Shown here: one piece after another, positions 13,201 to 23,162 of the stretch
Position numbering within the stretch: position 1 is the first letter of the stretch
Layout of the letters: each line of letters opens with the position of its first letter
From: Branchiostoma floridae
Lineage: Eukaryota > Chordata > Leptocardii > Amphioxiformes > Branchiostomatidae
Assembly: GCF_000003815.2 (NCBI RefSeq)
Contig: NC_049997.1
Coordinates: 6,411,204 to 6,475,203 of the forward strand
Direction: 5' to 3'
Length of the DNA: 64,000 nt
Translations under genes and position numbers: made by a program
Notes under the pieces: model-generated
The model's database searches: none
Seen by the model: the letters and a program-made list of their open reading frames with translations, nothing else
Told to the model about the DNA's origin: nothing

Positions 13201-16200
13201 TCAGGACCGGCGACCAAATGCGACATCAGTGACAGACCCGAAGAAAGGAATGTACACACCAACGACTTGTACGCCTACAAGATCCAGTGGGCCCGTCTGA
13301 GCTGCGTTTTCTGGAGCGAGACCCAGAGAGCCTGGAAACCAGACGGTTGCACGGTGGGTTCAGACTGACGTTATATTCGGTATATACCTATATCCGGTAT
13401 AGATATCGTTATATACCTATATCCGGTATAAAGCTGTTTGTCAACATTTCCTTAGCAAACTGTTGTTGTGAGAGCTGAATTATTATGATGGTTTTGGATG
13501 TCTTATCCGACATAAATTAAAGTTGATATCCTGTGACTTCTTTGGCTGTATATGACCCATCATTCTGAATATGCAACCATTTAGATCGATGATAAATCCA
13601 CCATTGCCAGCACCATCTGTCACTGCAACCATCTGACGGCCTTTGGAAGTGACTTCGCCACACCGCCGGACACGGTCAACTTCGGGGCATTAATGCTTAG
13701 TGACCTACGTGACAACGGCGCAGTTTTGACAACCATCTTCGTGGTGTTCTGCCTCTTTTTGCTCACGTTGGTCATAACAAAGATCTTTGACCTAAGAAGA
13801 AAAAAGAAGGTACGCAGGCATTGTTGACAATGTTACCATGGTGTCGTCTATTACACATTTATGCATGTAGTTGTTTTATTTCATTTATCTATTTTACCAG
13901 GGTAAAAATCACACTCAGGCCACGGTCTGTTTTACAGGTGTCCCTGGACACATGCATAACTGGGACATACACAGATTAACTTAAGTATACATTCTAAATG
14001 TTCAATTTCTTAACGTGTCACTACAGAAGAACCCTTCAATCAAACTGGACGACATGCAGAGCGGTTTCCGGTACCGTCTCCATCTTTGGACAGGCACCGC
14101 TAAGCATGCTGGGACCGAGTCCAACGTTGCCTTTAATCTGTGCGGAGATGTAGCAACCTCCGGTGTGAGAGTGGTCAGCATCACAGAGAAGGTAGGCATC
14201 AAATTATTTGCGTCACATAGGTCGTGCGATTGTCGTACGATAGCTAACTTTGGAGTATAAAAAATGTACATCTCATGCCAAGCTCAGGGGTCTGTGTGAC
14301 GCAACGGCTAGAGCGTTGGAATCAGAATCAGTAGGTCCAAGTTCCGATACTCGCCATGCCCCTGCCCCCATGACGGTGGAGTAACGCCCATCGAGCCTCA
14401 CGGCTAAGGGAACGAAAAACACCTACGGTTTTGGTGCACCAGTTTGTTAACATCTGCTCATTTGCCACTAAGACCCGTAATTTTTTTTTTCCTTCAGCAA
14501 AGCTCAGCTGTCTTGGTACCCAAATTGCTGTTTTGGACCCATGTCGGTGGTTGGTTCTGTCACGGCCTGCTTGAAAATCCTACAACGATCGAACGACCTA
14601 TGTGACAGCGCCCTAAACATGTTCTTATCTTCAGTGGTAGCTGCAGGTGCTAACAGGTCCTATTTTTGTTGCTGTTTAGGTTTTTATCCAAGGCAGCCAG
14701 GTGACACTGAACTTCAGCACAGCAGAACAGCTGGGTAACGTGGAGCTGCTGCAGCTCATGCACGACAACAGTGGGGAGGGGGGCCGTGCATCGTGGCACG
14801 TGGACAGAGCAGCGGTGCAGGATCTCACCACCCATAAAATGTGAGTTCTGAGATTGCCGTTGCTGTTTAGATTCATCCATCCAGCTGAAAGATAAAGATA
14901 CAAAATAAAAGACGCATTGTCAATATTGTTGTGATGAAGATTAATCAGGTTTTGAACATGGCTCTTGTGATATCTTGAAGAGAGACTATCTTACGGTTGT
15001 CCGATATGGCTATACAATCCGGTTTACACATCAATTAGTAATTATCACCGGTAATTATCAAAATGTAAGGTATACCACCGATCTCTGACCCTTCAAGCTA
15101 ACAAAGTGATTGTCTTGTAATTTTGAAACTTCAGGTCCTATTTCTTCTGTGGCGAGTGGCTGGCGGCCGACCGTGGAGATGGCCAAATCGCGAAGACCTT
15201 TCCTGTCGCCACTGAGCAAGACCTGCGATCCTTCGGGTTCCTGTTCCCGGCAAGTCTGCGGAGTAATATGGCAGAGGAACACCTCTTCTTGTCCGTCGCT
15301 GTTATGCCTGAAGGTAAGATTTGCCAGACTTGTATTTTTTTAACTGAGTTTGCTCAGTGCAAGGCCATTGACCACTTTTGGGACCGAACGACGCTCATTT
15401 TAGCAGCATCTCTTCTCCGAAAGTCAGAGACATCACGCTTAGGCAAATAGTAACTGACTCAAGAGGTGAAGCAGGGGTTACGAAGTCTGTTCGAGAAACT
15501 CCGTACCCCATTCTCTACCCCTACCTTCATACCCAAATATTTACCGTTTCAGAAATAGATATATTCGGTTCATATGTCCAATTCTTCTACAGAAAGTACG
15601 TTCACCCGGAGCGAGAGGATCGGCTGCTGCCTGAGTTTCCTCACCTTGTCCATGGTGTCCAGCGCCATGTGGCTGAACGATGAAGAGGAGACCCAGATTG
15701 TGCAGGCCGTCAGCTTTGGCCCGTTCTCCTTCACCCTGAACACAGTCTACACGGGATTCATGACTGGCATCATCTGCCTACCCGCCATCATAGTCATCGT
15801 CCTGCTGTTCCAGTTCAGCCGACCCAGCAACAAGGGCGACCGGCGGGTCAGAGACGTGGAGACGGGCGACCCAGCTGAGGCACCCGCGCAGCAGAAGCCA
15901 GCCAAGGGCCTGCCGCACTGGTGTAAGTACGTGGCCTGGGTGCTGGTGGTGCTGTCTGTTGTGGGGTCAGCTATCTTCATCGTGTTGTACAGTCTGGAGT
16001 GGGGCAAGGAAAAGTCCGAGTGGTGGCTGTCTTCGTTCTTCATATCCTTTCTGGCGGACATGATCCTCCTGCAACCAGCAAAGGTGACGACAAAACTTAG
16101 TTTACTCTGATGATTTAGGAACAGAATGCCTCCAACCGTATCTGTATCTGTATCTATATAGCCGGTATAACCGCCTTCGGAGTAACACACCAGCTTCGCA

Positions 16201-19200
16201 AGCACACGGCACGGCAGCAGCTGCTTATATTACTATGTGGCACCGTCACACCTGGCTTTTGCACATTTATCTGCAACCGCTCTTTAAAGCTATCCAAAGA
16301 AGATGCCCCTACTGTAGTTCGTGATGACAAATTCCATTCTATGCGGCCTACATATATGATGTTCTGGTTCTGGGAAAATACAAATTTTTGAACACATCAA
16401 CACCGTAGCATCTTTATTGTGATTCTGTGAGCTACGGTTGTAAATATGACGAATGTTGCATCTTCGTCTGTGAATCACTTAAAGCATTGTGGTATTTATT
16501 TCGATCAAATGATTGTAATTTCTACAAACAACTTGTCTCGTTGTCAACACCAATGCGCAATATATTATTGCCTTTACTTTTATTATAATGTTATTTCAAC
16601 ACGCAATATCTGACGATCTTCTATAGAGGAAACAAGATCTTATTCTGATAAATTTTTTTGGCACTCCGAAAGGATCTGTATATACTAGCATGATTCATCG
16701 GAAAGGGTTGTACAAACCTGCCAAGACGCCGATATATTCATAATTCAAGATTGCTCAAATCTAAACTTTTTACGTTACAGGTGGTGCTTCTCGCAATCAT
16801 CTTTTCATCCATTTTCAAAAGCCATACCGCGAAGAAGATGTTTGAAAACGAGGGGGACACCGTTTCCATAGGGGACAGCACTGTGACGTCACAAAAACGA
16901 GAAGGTTTCGATGGTGAGTGATACTGTGATAAAAATGTGGTGTAACAGTGACATTCATTTGGTACGATCATAATTTGCTGGATTTCAAATTGGTCACAAG
17001 ATAATGTGTAATGACCATCGTCCATGTTACAATTAATGTATCGTCACCAAAAGGCGACAGGTGGACCCCGTACGTGGTGTTCCACTTTATATATAGTTCT
17101 CAGCCGTCGCTTAAAAACTCTATTACATTTTTTTTTACAAAGGCGGTCGATTTCGCATCAAGAAGAAGATGGAAAGGCTTTCTCAGATGTCCCTTGCAAA
17201 CGTGAAGGAAGCGCGACGGAAGCGGGACAGAGACAGGAAAATCGGAGACGTCCTTTGGGTCATCGTGCGGTTTTCTGTGTTCCTCCTGCTCATCATAACG
17301 ATCACAAACGCACACCAAAACACGACTCCGGCCTTCCATCAGACACAGAGTGCAGCTAATAGCTTTGTGTCCCATACTGACGCTGTAAGCAGACCACGGT
17401 ATTCTTACGAGAGAAGTTGTGAAGTTGTAGAGGGTGACGTTGTGGTCAGAAAAAAAGACTAAACTTGTACAGTAATTGTAAAGTAGAACTAATGGAAATC
17501 ATCTTGAATGTCATGTATTTCTATATAACATCGTAGTACTATTGTTAATCACTGCATCTCATATTTTCTTCTCTCTTTATTCTACCTAAGGTGACAGACC
17601 CTCTTACCTTCTGGGCTTGGCTGGAGGAAGTTGCTCTGCAGAGCTTCTACCCGGAGAATTCCTACAATGACGACAAGCCCCGCTGGTGGGAGCAGGGCTT
17701 CACAGCTGACATGCAGTCAGTCCTGGTCTCCCCACCTAGCCTGATCCAGGCACGAGTAAAGCAAGGTGGGTGGAAATACTTCACGGAAGACAACGTTACC
17801 GAATATTTACTTACTTTTTATCTTAAAATATTCTAAAAATACTAATGCAAAAATAGAGGCATTAACAGGAAGATACATGAATTATATTTACGTTTTCTTT
17901 TTACTTTATACTGTCATCCCAGGGCTGTGCACGGTGCCTGCAGCAATGCTGAACTTTTCTGATAAATGTTCAGAAGCGTATGATGAAAAGACGAAGGAGA
18001 CCGGAGCGTTTGAGAGGGGATGGAAAAGGGTCACAAACATGTCGGAGGTAGCATCAGAAGCCCCTGGATGGAGCCACCGCCTCAGCGGTTACGCCATCAA
18101 ACCAGTGTTTGGTTTGAAATCGCACTACTGGGGAGACGGCTTCAGTCTGCAGCTGGGAAAATCAGCAGACGAGATGCGCAGCATCCTAGCAGAACTAAAT
18201 ACCCACGGCTGGATCGACGGGCAGACCAGGGCCGTCATTTTGGAAGTGTTGCTCTACAACGGAAACCTGGATCTGTTCACATCGCTGACGGTGATGTTCG
18301 AATTCAGCGAGATATCTGGTGTGTTTTCCCATCGTCACCTGCACACCTTTCGACTTCGTCAGCAGCCTGGTACAATCGGATACATCTACGTCTTGCTGGA
18401 AATCATCTACATCATCATTCTCCTCTACTCGCTGTGGAAAGAGGCGAAAACTGCGCGCGCAGCCGGCTGGGCCTACCTCAAGGAGCCATGGAATGTTGTC
18501 GAAATCGTCAACTTCATCTTGGCCTTTACAGTCATTGCCTTGTACGGATCTAACAGAGGCTACAGTTCCATGGCTCTGGCGGCTGTGCATCAAGGGAAAG
18601 GTGTGCTATCCACTCATCTCCAGGCAGATTTACCAGTGGCATAAGATAGTATCAAAGCTGGCTAAGGAGTACAGCTGGCCAAAGGGAGTCATATCTTATG
18701 CTACCGCAGGATCTGCTTGGAGATTACCTACTCCACTTTACATTCTACTTAGCCCATCCTACGTTAATGTTGTTGAATTTTGTTAAATCATCAGTGATAT
18801 ATTTCTGTGTGATACAGTTCTAATAATGCACTGTTCTTTTGACTTTGTCCAGATCAACTCCAATACATCAAATCGCTTGTGGACATAAACCTGATGTATG
18901 GATGGTTCTTGTCTTTTCTCGTCTTTCTCAACATGATGAAGATGCTGCGGCTGCTGAGGTTCGACCCGTTCCTCGCCAAGCTGATGTCTGTGTTCCGGGG
19001 AATGGCGGTGGAGTTCTCTGCCTTCATCCTCTACTTCTTCCTCTTCTTCTCAGGATTTGCCATGAGCGGTTTTCTCATGTTTGGTACCACCGTAACGGCC
19101 TACAGGTTGGTAATTTGTAATGACCATATATACACTACACATACATACATGTACAGCCTTTCACTGTGCCTCCTTTCAACGATGTATGTATAGCGTATAG

Positions 19201-20892
19201 TGTGTACTAGATAACGTGTAGTTTGTAAAGGATTTATGTTCTAAGTTATATAGAAAGTTCTAAGTAGTCTAGAACTATCATAATTTTTTGGCACATATTG
19301 TACATTGTGTTTTCGCTCAATATTGTATGATAGCCTAGAACCTACATGTCCTGTATTAATTCACAGACAGTTGCCTCATATATATATTACTTTGCCCTAC
19401 ATTTACCTGCGACAATTGTTGTGCAATAAACTTTGACTTGACTTGAATATGACAAGGGTGGCAATTTAGTTTTGACCTGTTATGTAAAAACTCTGAGTTC
19501 AAGTGCTTGGCAAGCCCCAGCTCTGGTTGGAAACGACCTTTCGGGTGGGAAAAAGTTAAGCTTGAGGTTCCGGGTTCGAAGAGAGCAATACCTTGGGCAA
19601 GAACCCACCGCACCTTTGTATTACGCACTTGAATCCAGATATTTCTTGGATTCTTTGATTACAAAGAGCTGTTGGAAGAAAAAAACCCATCCTCGGTCCC
19701 ACCTATCAGTTTTGTATTTCGCAGCTTGTACCAGCTGTAACTGTACAAAACTGGTGTATTATGCAATACGGAAATCTACCGGTCATGAAAAGAAACATGC
19801 AAACAACATGATAAAACTTTTGACAAAGAAACGATTTCTCATTTCAGGGCCGTCAGCTTGTCCTACTCAACATTGTTCCAGATGTCTCTTGGACTGTTTG
19901 ATTATAGAGAGCTGTTTGATGAAAACCCCTTCCTCGGCCCCATCTTCTTTTTAACATTCATGTGCCTCGTCTACCTGGTGCTGATGAACATAGCTGTGGC
20001 GATCATCAACAGCGCACTCCCCGATGTGCGGAACCACGACATGCCTGAAGAGGACCGGTACTTCCTCCAAGGGTTATGGGAGCGATTTACCTCTTTGTTT
20101 GGGCTTCATCAAGCGCAACTAACAGGTAATGCCGCACCACAAATTAAAATCTTAATTGCGTTAGTAAGTAGCACTGACAAGCGCAACCACATAGATCCTT
20201 TTTTGCTGACCGTTTGATTTTCATTAGTCTACAAGTAGAAGTTGGTGGGGAAGATTGGCCTTCTTATAACAGGTCACGCTTTCTCTTCCACCGACACCAC
20301 CGGACAAAAAAATGACGCTGTTGCCTTACATTGTATCATGTACAAATGTCGTGCAATAAAATTCAAGTTCAAGTAGGATAAGAAGGTTGCAGTCTTTCTA
20401 TCAACCTCTCCTTAGTAGATTTTTAAAAAAATCTGCTGTGTTTAACTTCAAATTGATAGATGTGCTTAAATCTGCACAGGGGAGAACTCCTTGGATAGGC
20501 TCCACGATAACCTTATTGAGGTTGAGATTAAGGTTGAGAGGCTGTGGCTGAAGAGAAGGTTCCTTTTCAACTGCAGGCGAGTAAGATTTGCTGTCAGAAG
20601 CATGGAGTGGATCTTCGCTGTTGCCTTCCTTAAATTTTTACCTTCTCTGCCCGCTTCTGTCTTGCAGCGTCTCGCGGGAGATTTGGCGCTTGTGCTATAC
20701 CGAAGCGGGTCCCTTGTTCCCCTATTGTACATCGCGACTTACACAATCTGCCGGATAAGCAATGGTTTTGTCTGCATGAGAATGTTTATCAGACGTGCTA
20801 TATGAAGGGGGCAAGCTTGAAAATGTAAATGACCGCATTCGCCTTTCTTGCAGACAATAGCTCTGGGCCAACCCAGTTTCCAGCACTGCTGA
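259..20892 (+). CDS. Polycystin-1-like protein (sushi/EGF/FN3/GAIN-GPS/PLAT/11-TM TRPP channel), 5' incomplete
   Basis: I read 34 exons: 259-454, 1255-1508, 1718-1894, 2195-2371, 2711-2887, 3485-3661, 4270-4392, 5011-5112, 5418-5693, 6218-6484, 6785-6913, 7434-7520, 7946-8004, 8580-8666, 9453-9524, 10041-10178, 10457-10547, 11036-11181, 11487-11729, 12247-12736, 13205-13353, 13585-13809, 14027-14191, 14680-14840, 15135-15313, 15593-16083, 16781-16913, 17143-17384, 17591-17765, 17923-18600, 18853-19105, 19848-20125, 20480-20580, 20854-20892. All borders are GT/AG, every phase agrees, and the sum gives 2244 codons plus a stop. Polycystin-1 family proteins are membrane receptor-channels cleaved at a GPS. 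The GPS (CNHLTAF), the first-loop motif FTRSERIGCC and the pore motif GLFDYREL are visible. LRR, PKD and REJ domains of vertebrate PKD1 are not seen. The start codon and signal peptide lie upstream of the window. The family call is firm; the last two exons are less sure. Confidence 0.9.
490..793. mobile_element. Short inverted-repeat element in intron 1 of the polycystin-like gene
   Basis: AGGGCACAAC at 490-499 is matched by GTTGTGCCCT at 784-793, each flanked by TA (488-489 and 794-795), as expected for a TA target duplication. The 304-bp interior is rich in TACGTGC/GTACG motifs and has no convincing ORF. The inverted ends are only 10 bp, so confidence is moderate. Confidence 0.5.
1718..3661 (+). 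other. Four tandem sushi (CCP) domain exons
   Basis: Exons 1718-1894, 2195-2371, 2711-2887 and 3485-3661 are each exactly 177 nt, phase 1 to phase 1, and each encodes one 59-residue sushi module. Each opens with C-P-x-L-T and has the NGxLSP, ANSYTDEV-like and CxANGTWSxxxPTC signatures. Symmetric class 1-1 exons of equal length point to tandem exon duplication. Sushi modules are extracellular adhesion or complement-type binding modules. Confidence 0.9.
2991..3130. repeat. Dispersed GGTTAGAC / TTGCTTGAGTAACTGC repeat family
   Basis: GAAGGTTAGACTTGCAGG and CCAGTTGCTTGCGTAACTGC occur here. Related pieces recur at 6518-6640 (CACTGACGAAAG, CAGTTGCTTGAGTAACTGC, CTGGATGTCTAACC in inverse order), 9583-9765 (GAAGGTTAGACATCC, CACTGACGAAAG) and 62582-62640 (GAAGGTTAGACATCCAG). 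The inverse ends suggest a short inverted-repeat element family; full boundaries are not certain. Confidence 0.6.
3650..3877 (+). repeat. Minisatellite duplicating the sushi-4 splice donor
   Basis: The end of sushi exon 4 and its donor (ACATGTACACGTAAG) is followed by about five head-to-tail units of roughly 35-45 bp. Each carries an AACATG(T/A)ACACGTA(A/G)G-like block and a GTTTGCAGTCGTTTTT(G/C)CAA block. The true donor is taken to be the first copy (exon end 3661), because that length matches the other 177-nt sushi exons. Confidence 0.85.
4270..5112 (+). other. Two EGF-like modules
   Basis: Exon 4270-4392 (41 codons) encodes a six-Cys EGF module with CSCRQGFVL. Exon 5011-5112 (34 codons) encodes a second, shorter EGF- or laminin-like unit with CSAGCQEGW. 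Both are class 1-1 exons placed between the sushi and FN3 modules. Confidence 0.8.
5418..6484 (+). other. Two fibronectin type III domains
   Basis: Exons 5418-5693 (92 codons) and 6218-6484 (89 codons) each encode one FN3 fold. The core Trp (ITWSQS; FTWVPP), the GYRV strand and the LxPxxxYxV motif are all visible. Both are class 1-1 exons. The following exons 6785-6913, 7434-7520 and 7946-8004 encode a Thr/Ser/Pro-rich and acidic linker. Confidence 0.85.
7147..7273. repeat. Compound microsatellite (CA)n, (ATAC)n, (GT)n, (AT)n
   Basis: An uninterrupted run of simple repeats lies in the intron between exons 6785-6913 and 7434-7520: CA repeats, then ATAC/ATAT, then GT, then AT. The reading frames through it are artefacts of the repeat. 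Confidence 0.95.
8686..9090 (-). mobile_element. 3' fragment of a non-LTR retrotransposon (LINE)
   Basis: The minus strand encodes the C-terminal end of a LINE ORF2: QKWLGHILRM, then GKRGRPKTTWRR and ALCPTSDEE, ending at 8702. This is the tail typical of many invertebrate LINEs. On the minus strand the ORF is followed by a (GTAA)n-like tail (8686-8702), as expected of a LINE 3' end. The fragment sits antisense in an intron of the polycystin-like gene. The 5' part is missing. Confidence 0.8.
9857..10012. repeat. Dispersed repeat, copy 1
   Basis: The sequence beginning ATAAAGTTTATTACAAATTC and running through GATTCAAACAGTGTGAAAAC to CTAGTGTAACGCTAGTG is closely matched at 61507-61660. Both copies lie in non-coding DNA. 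Confidence 0.75.
12107..12163 (+). repeat. LINE/SINE-type 3' tail, copy 1
   Basis: GTTGCCTTACATTGTGCCATGCAGAAATGTCGTGCAATAAAGTTCATTCATTCA ends in a short tandem repeat. It is nearly repeated at 20318-20372 (ending TTCAAGTTCAAG) and in part at 19416-19445 (GTGCAATAAACTTTGACTTGACTTG). A shared end followed by different microsatellites is the hallmark of CR1/L2-type retroposon 3' ends. Confidence 0.65.
14027..15313 (+). other. PLAT domain and post-PLAT segment
   Basis: Exons 14027-14191, 14680-14840 and 15135-15313 encode the cytoplasmic PLAT/LH2 domain (YRLHLWTGTAKHAGTESN) and the conserved following segment with YFFCGEWLAADRGDG, as in polycystin-1 family proteins. PLAT domains bind lipid or protein partners on the cytoplasmic face. 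Confidence 0.9.
14283..14512 (+). mobile_element. Candidate tRNA-derived SINE
   Basis: A box-A-like GACGCAACGGCTAGAGCG and a box-B-like GGTCCAAGTTCCGATAC lie about 30 bp apart. A non-tRNA body and a T-run (14479-14488) follow. The arrangement fits a RNA polymerase III SINE in the intron between the two PLAT exons. No proper tRNA cloverleaf was found, so it is not called as a tRNA. Confidence 0.55.
19493..19625 (+). mobile_element. Candidate SINE fragment with box B
   Basis: GAGGTTCCGGGTTCGAAGAGAG at 19564-19585 resembles a polymerase III box B. Upstream TTGGCAAGCCCCAGCTCTGG could be the box A side. Support is weak and the ends are not clear. Confidence 0.3.
19635..19708 (+). pseudogene. Degenerate duplicate of the channel pore-loop exon
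   Basis: CAGATATTTCTTGGATTC and the following bases to 19708 closely match the true pore exon near 19880-19945. Conceptual residues are LGFFDYKELLEE against LGLFDYREL in the functional exon. It lies upstream of the used exon and in the same orientation. An indel breaks the match after the Glu-rich part and the exon edges are not preserved, so it is most likely a dead duplicate. Confidence 0.7.
20318..20372 (+). repeat. LINE/SINE-type 3' tail, copy 2
   Basis: This near-copy of the tail at 12107-12163 ends in TTCAAGTTCAAG instead of the ATTC repeat. It lies in the intron before exon 20480-20580. Confidence 0.65.
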
Positions 20893-20944
20893 AAAGATTG
20901 TGGCCTTGATTGTTTAACATATCCACACGAACTAACAGTTTCCT

Positions 20945-21883
20945 ATGCCATATCACTACAGGATGGAGGATTCGGAACTCCCTACAGAACCAGATTTTGC
21001 CCCGCCTATCAGGAATGTTTCCAGTGTGGAACTTAGCGCTCCTAGAGGTGACTTACCAGATATTGTGATCCACCCCGCCTCCCAGTCCACTCTCACAGCT
21101 ACGGACATCACAGAGGGACATCTTGGAGATGGAGAACCAGCGCCAAGTAAAGAGTGTGTCGAAAGTCAACATTTGGAGGACAAAATGGTTCTGACAGTAG
21201 GCAAGATGCTGACGTACAACCACATCCAAGCTGCGCAGCGCCTGCTCCACCGCCAGTACCCTACACTCCAAGGGCTGGAAGACCCCACCATCGGTCTCTA
21301 TGACGTGGGGTTTGCCAAGCTGACCGGGGAGGGGCTACAGATCCACCACAGCGGTAGCGGTACCATGCACTGGGTGCTGTCGTCTTACACAGACGGACAG
21401 GTGTGTCTGTTTGACAGCCTTGGTGTCGCCATGAGCAAGTCTCTGCAGATTCAGCTTTGCCAGTCTTACGCCGCGTTTGTTGACCAGGAAACAAACGTCC
21501 TGGCCGTCTTGGTACCGGAGGTACAGCATCAATGGGATGAGAACGATAGTGGGCTGTTCGTCATCGCCTGGGCAGTGGACATCGCAGAGGGGCAAGACGT
21601 GAGCAGGGTAGTGTACGACGACAGGAAGATGAGGAGCCATTTGGAGATGTGCTACAAACAAGGGAAACTCACACCGTTTCCACGTCTGACCAGCCGCAGA
21701 GTGAGGGTCGGTCCAACCAAGGCACACCAAATCTCACTGGTCTGCCGCTGCCAACACGTTGGGCGTCTGGGAAGGATGGAGAGGTGCAAGGCATGCCGGA
21801 GGATCTTCCACATGAGCTGCCTGCCAGTCAGCCCTCCTAATAAGGGTGCTTACACATGGGCATGTGGCGACTGCTCTGTGTAA
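20945..21883 (+). CDS. Ulp1/C48 protease-like domain protein with C-terminal PHD finger, catalytic Cys replaced by Ser
   Basis: This is a single open frame of 312 codons. An in-frame TAA at 20933 precedes the first ATG; a second ATG at 20963 also has a good start context. Residues about 80-250 match the Ulp1/C48 cysteine-protease fold as found in transposon-linked and domesticated proteins of marine invertebrates: His in TMHWVL, Asp in LFDSL, Gln in VQHQW and the GLFVIAWA helix. The nucleophile position reads Asp-Ser-Gly (AGT at 21548-21550) where the family has Asp-Cys-Gly. Residues about 267-311 form a PHD-type zinc finger (CRCQHVG, CKACRR, FHMSC, WACGDC). It is intronless beside a 34-exon gene, so a retrocopy or transposon-derived gene is likely. 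The substrate is unknown. Confidence 0.75.
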   Translation: MPYHYRMEDSELPTEPDFAPPIRNVSSVELSAPRGDLPDIVIHPASQSTLTATDITEGHLGDGEPAPSKECVESQHLEDKMVLTVGKMLTYNHIQAAQRLLHRQYPTLQGLEDPTIGLYDVGFAKLTGEGLQIHHSGSGTMHWVLSSYTDGQVCLFDSLGVAMSKSLQIQLCQSYAAFVDQETNVLAVLVPEVQHQWDENDSGLFVIAWAVDIAEGQDVSRVVYDDRKMRSHLEMCYKQGKLTPFPRLTSRRVRVGPTKAHQISLVCRCQHVGRLGRMERCKACRRIFHMSCLPVSPPNKGAYTWACGDCSV

Positions 21884-23035
21884 AACAACAGGGATTGCAT
21901 TGATTAACATTTTAAGTAAATGCGAACAAACTGTTTGTTAGTTGAGAGAAAGAGAGACTGACAGACAGAAACAAAACCACTTAAAGATGTCAACTCGGCG
22001 TGGTGGTCTCTGGAATTACCACTTAAGATTTTCTTATCTTTGTTTCGTGTGTTGTATTTCCGATTTAGTTTTACTTCGATGAATATACTGGTTAAGTATC
22101 TCTGTCAAGTACATACAGTTTCTTTCTGTACATTTTATAGATAGTAAAATACATTTATATTTAAAGTACATTTGTATGCTATGTTACTTTAATGGTATGT
22201 GTGTTACAATAGACATGTATTATGGGTTTAAATCAATCTGTTTCAAAACATAATGAATCTGCATTGTAACCTGAAGTGCTAGAAACATGCCATTATGGCT
22301 AACCTGGTTTGTTTGAATTTTTGTCAATATTGTGTGTAATAATAGTGATTTGCGTTTCTCTGGTCTTACTTCAGTGAATACTAGTTAGAATAGCTGACAC
22401 ATTTAAGCTATGTCTTTAGGTTATATCATGTGTGCTACGATATACTTACATTATGTCATGTGTTAAAAACATTTGTAAATACCCTGATGCCCTGAATCCG
22501 TGTAGTAAGAGTTTCAAGGACTTGGTGTGTGAAATTATCAATTTAAATTTGCATTGTTCTGAAATGACAAAAACGTACTAATATGGCTGTTTTGTTTTGC
22601 ATACCTTGATTTTTTCCTGATTATTGTGTGCAATATTGCTGATGATTTAGGCTTATCTAGTTTTTCTCCAGTAAATATGATGTTATTAGTCTTATGGAAT
22701 TTTCTCGTGTGTCATGAGAGATAGTAATCCTGTTTGTTTATAAACTGTTATATAAACTGTTTATAAAGTTAGATAAAAATGTGTGTATTCTTCCTACAAA
22801 ACATCCAAGGAAAAGTGATGAATTGTGCAAACTCTGCAACTGAACTAAATTTTCTAGGTGAAAGAGATTGAAAGTTACGAAGAATGGTATCAGATAAACG
22901 TTTTACGCAATACTGGAATCAGTTGCTAGGCGTCGCTTTTGATCCATGTCACCGTGGCTGCACTTTTCACCTCAGCTAATAGGTGTCGCTTTTGACACGT
23001 AACGACGTCAACACTGACGACATGTAAAACAACGA

Positions 23036-23162
23036 TGCTGATTGGTTTACGCCGTGATGACGCTTTTATTTCCGAATAAGCGTTCTGTGTAATAAAACGT
23101 CACATGGAATATTTGATACTGATTGGTTCACATCTTAGTGACGTATTTTATTGCTAAATAAA
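23036..23162. promoter_or_regulatory. Tandem CCAAT-box plus CRE-like motif pair
   Basis: Two imperfect units each hold CTGATTGGTT (inverted CCAAT) followed 15-20 bp later by a TGACG element (TGATGACGCTTTTAT, then TAGTGACGTATTTTAT). A TAAAGG-type run ends each unit. The grouping resembles a promoter, but no transcript start can be assigned. Confidence 0.3.

Larger units (their letters stand above)
8580..13809 (+). other. GAIN-like region, GPS motif and first transmembrane segment
   Basis: Exons from 8580 to 12736 encode a helical then beta-rich region consistent with a GAIN domain (a Glu/Lys-rich stretch lies at 11100-11180). Exon 13205-13353 has the Cys/Trp half of the GPS, and exon 13585-13809 has CHCNHLTAF. 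In this family cleavage is expected between the Leu and Thr of HLT. A hydrophobic segment (TTIFVVFCLFLLTLVI) follows about 30 residues later as TM1. Confidence 0.85.
17591..20892 (+). other. Polycystin TOP domain, six-TM channel module and short C-tail
   Basis: Exon 17923-18600 has the extracellular TOP domain (YWGDGFSLQLG, WIDGQTRAV) followed by two membrane segments. Exon 18853-19105 holds the S4-like segment (NMMKMLRLLRF) and S5. Exon 19848-20125 holds the pore loop and S6. Exon 20480-20580 encodes a short amphipathic, coiled-coil-like tail. The last exon, 20854-20892, adds 12 residues and a TGA. If the donor at 20581 is not used, the frame stays open to 20805, giving another C-terminus. 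Confidence 0.85.

Noticed and set aside
14283..14360. tRNA gene
   Set aside because: Box A and box B resemblance exists but no acceptor stem or cloverleaf forms; called a SINE candidate instead.
20581..20805. Extension of the penultimate polycystin exon by read-through
   Set aside because: A good donor (GTAAGA) lies at 20581 and the extra residues do not resemble a polycystin tail; kept only as an alternative.
20962..21883. Ulp1/PHD ORF as the last exon of the polycystin-like gene
   Set aside because: An acceptor-like CACTACAG exists, but the phase does not fit the exon ending at 20580, and an in-frame TAA precedes the ORF's own ATG.
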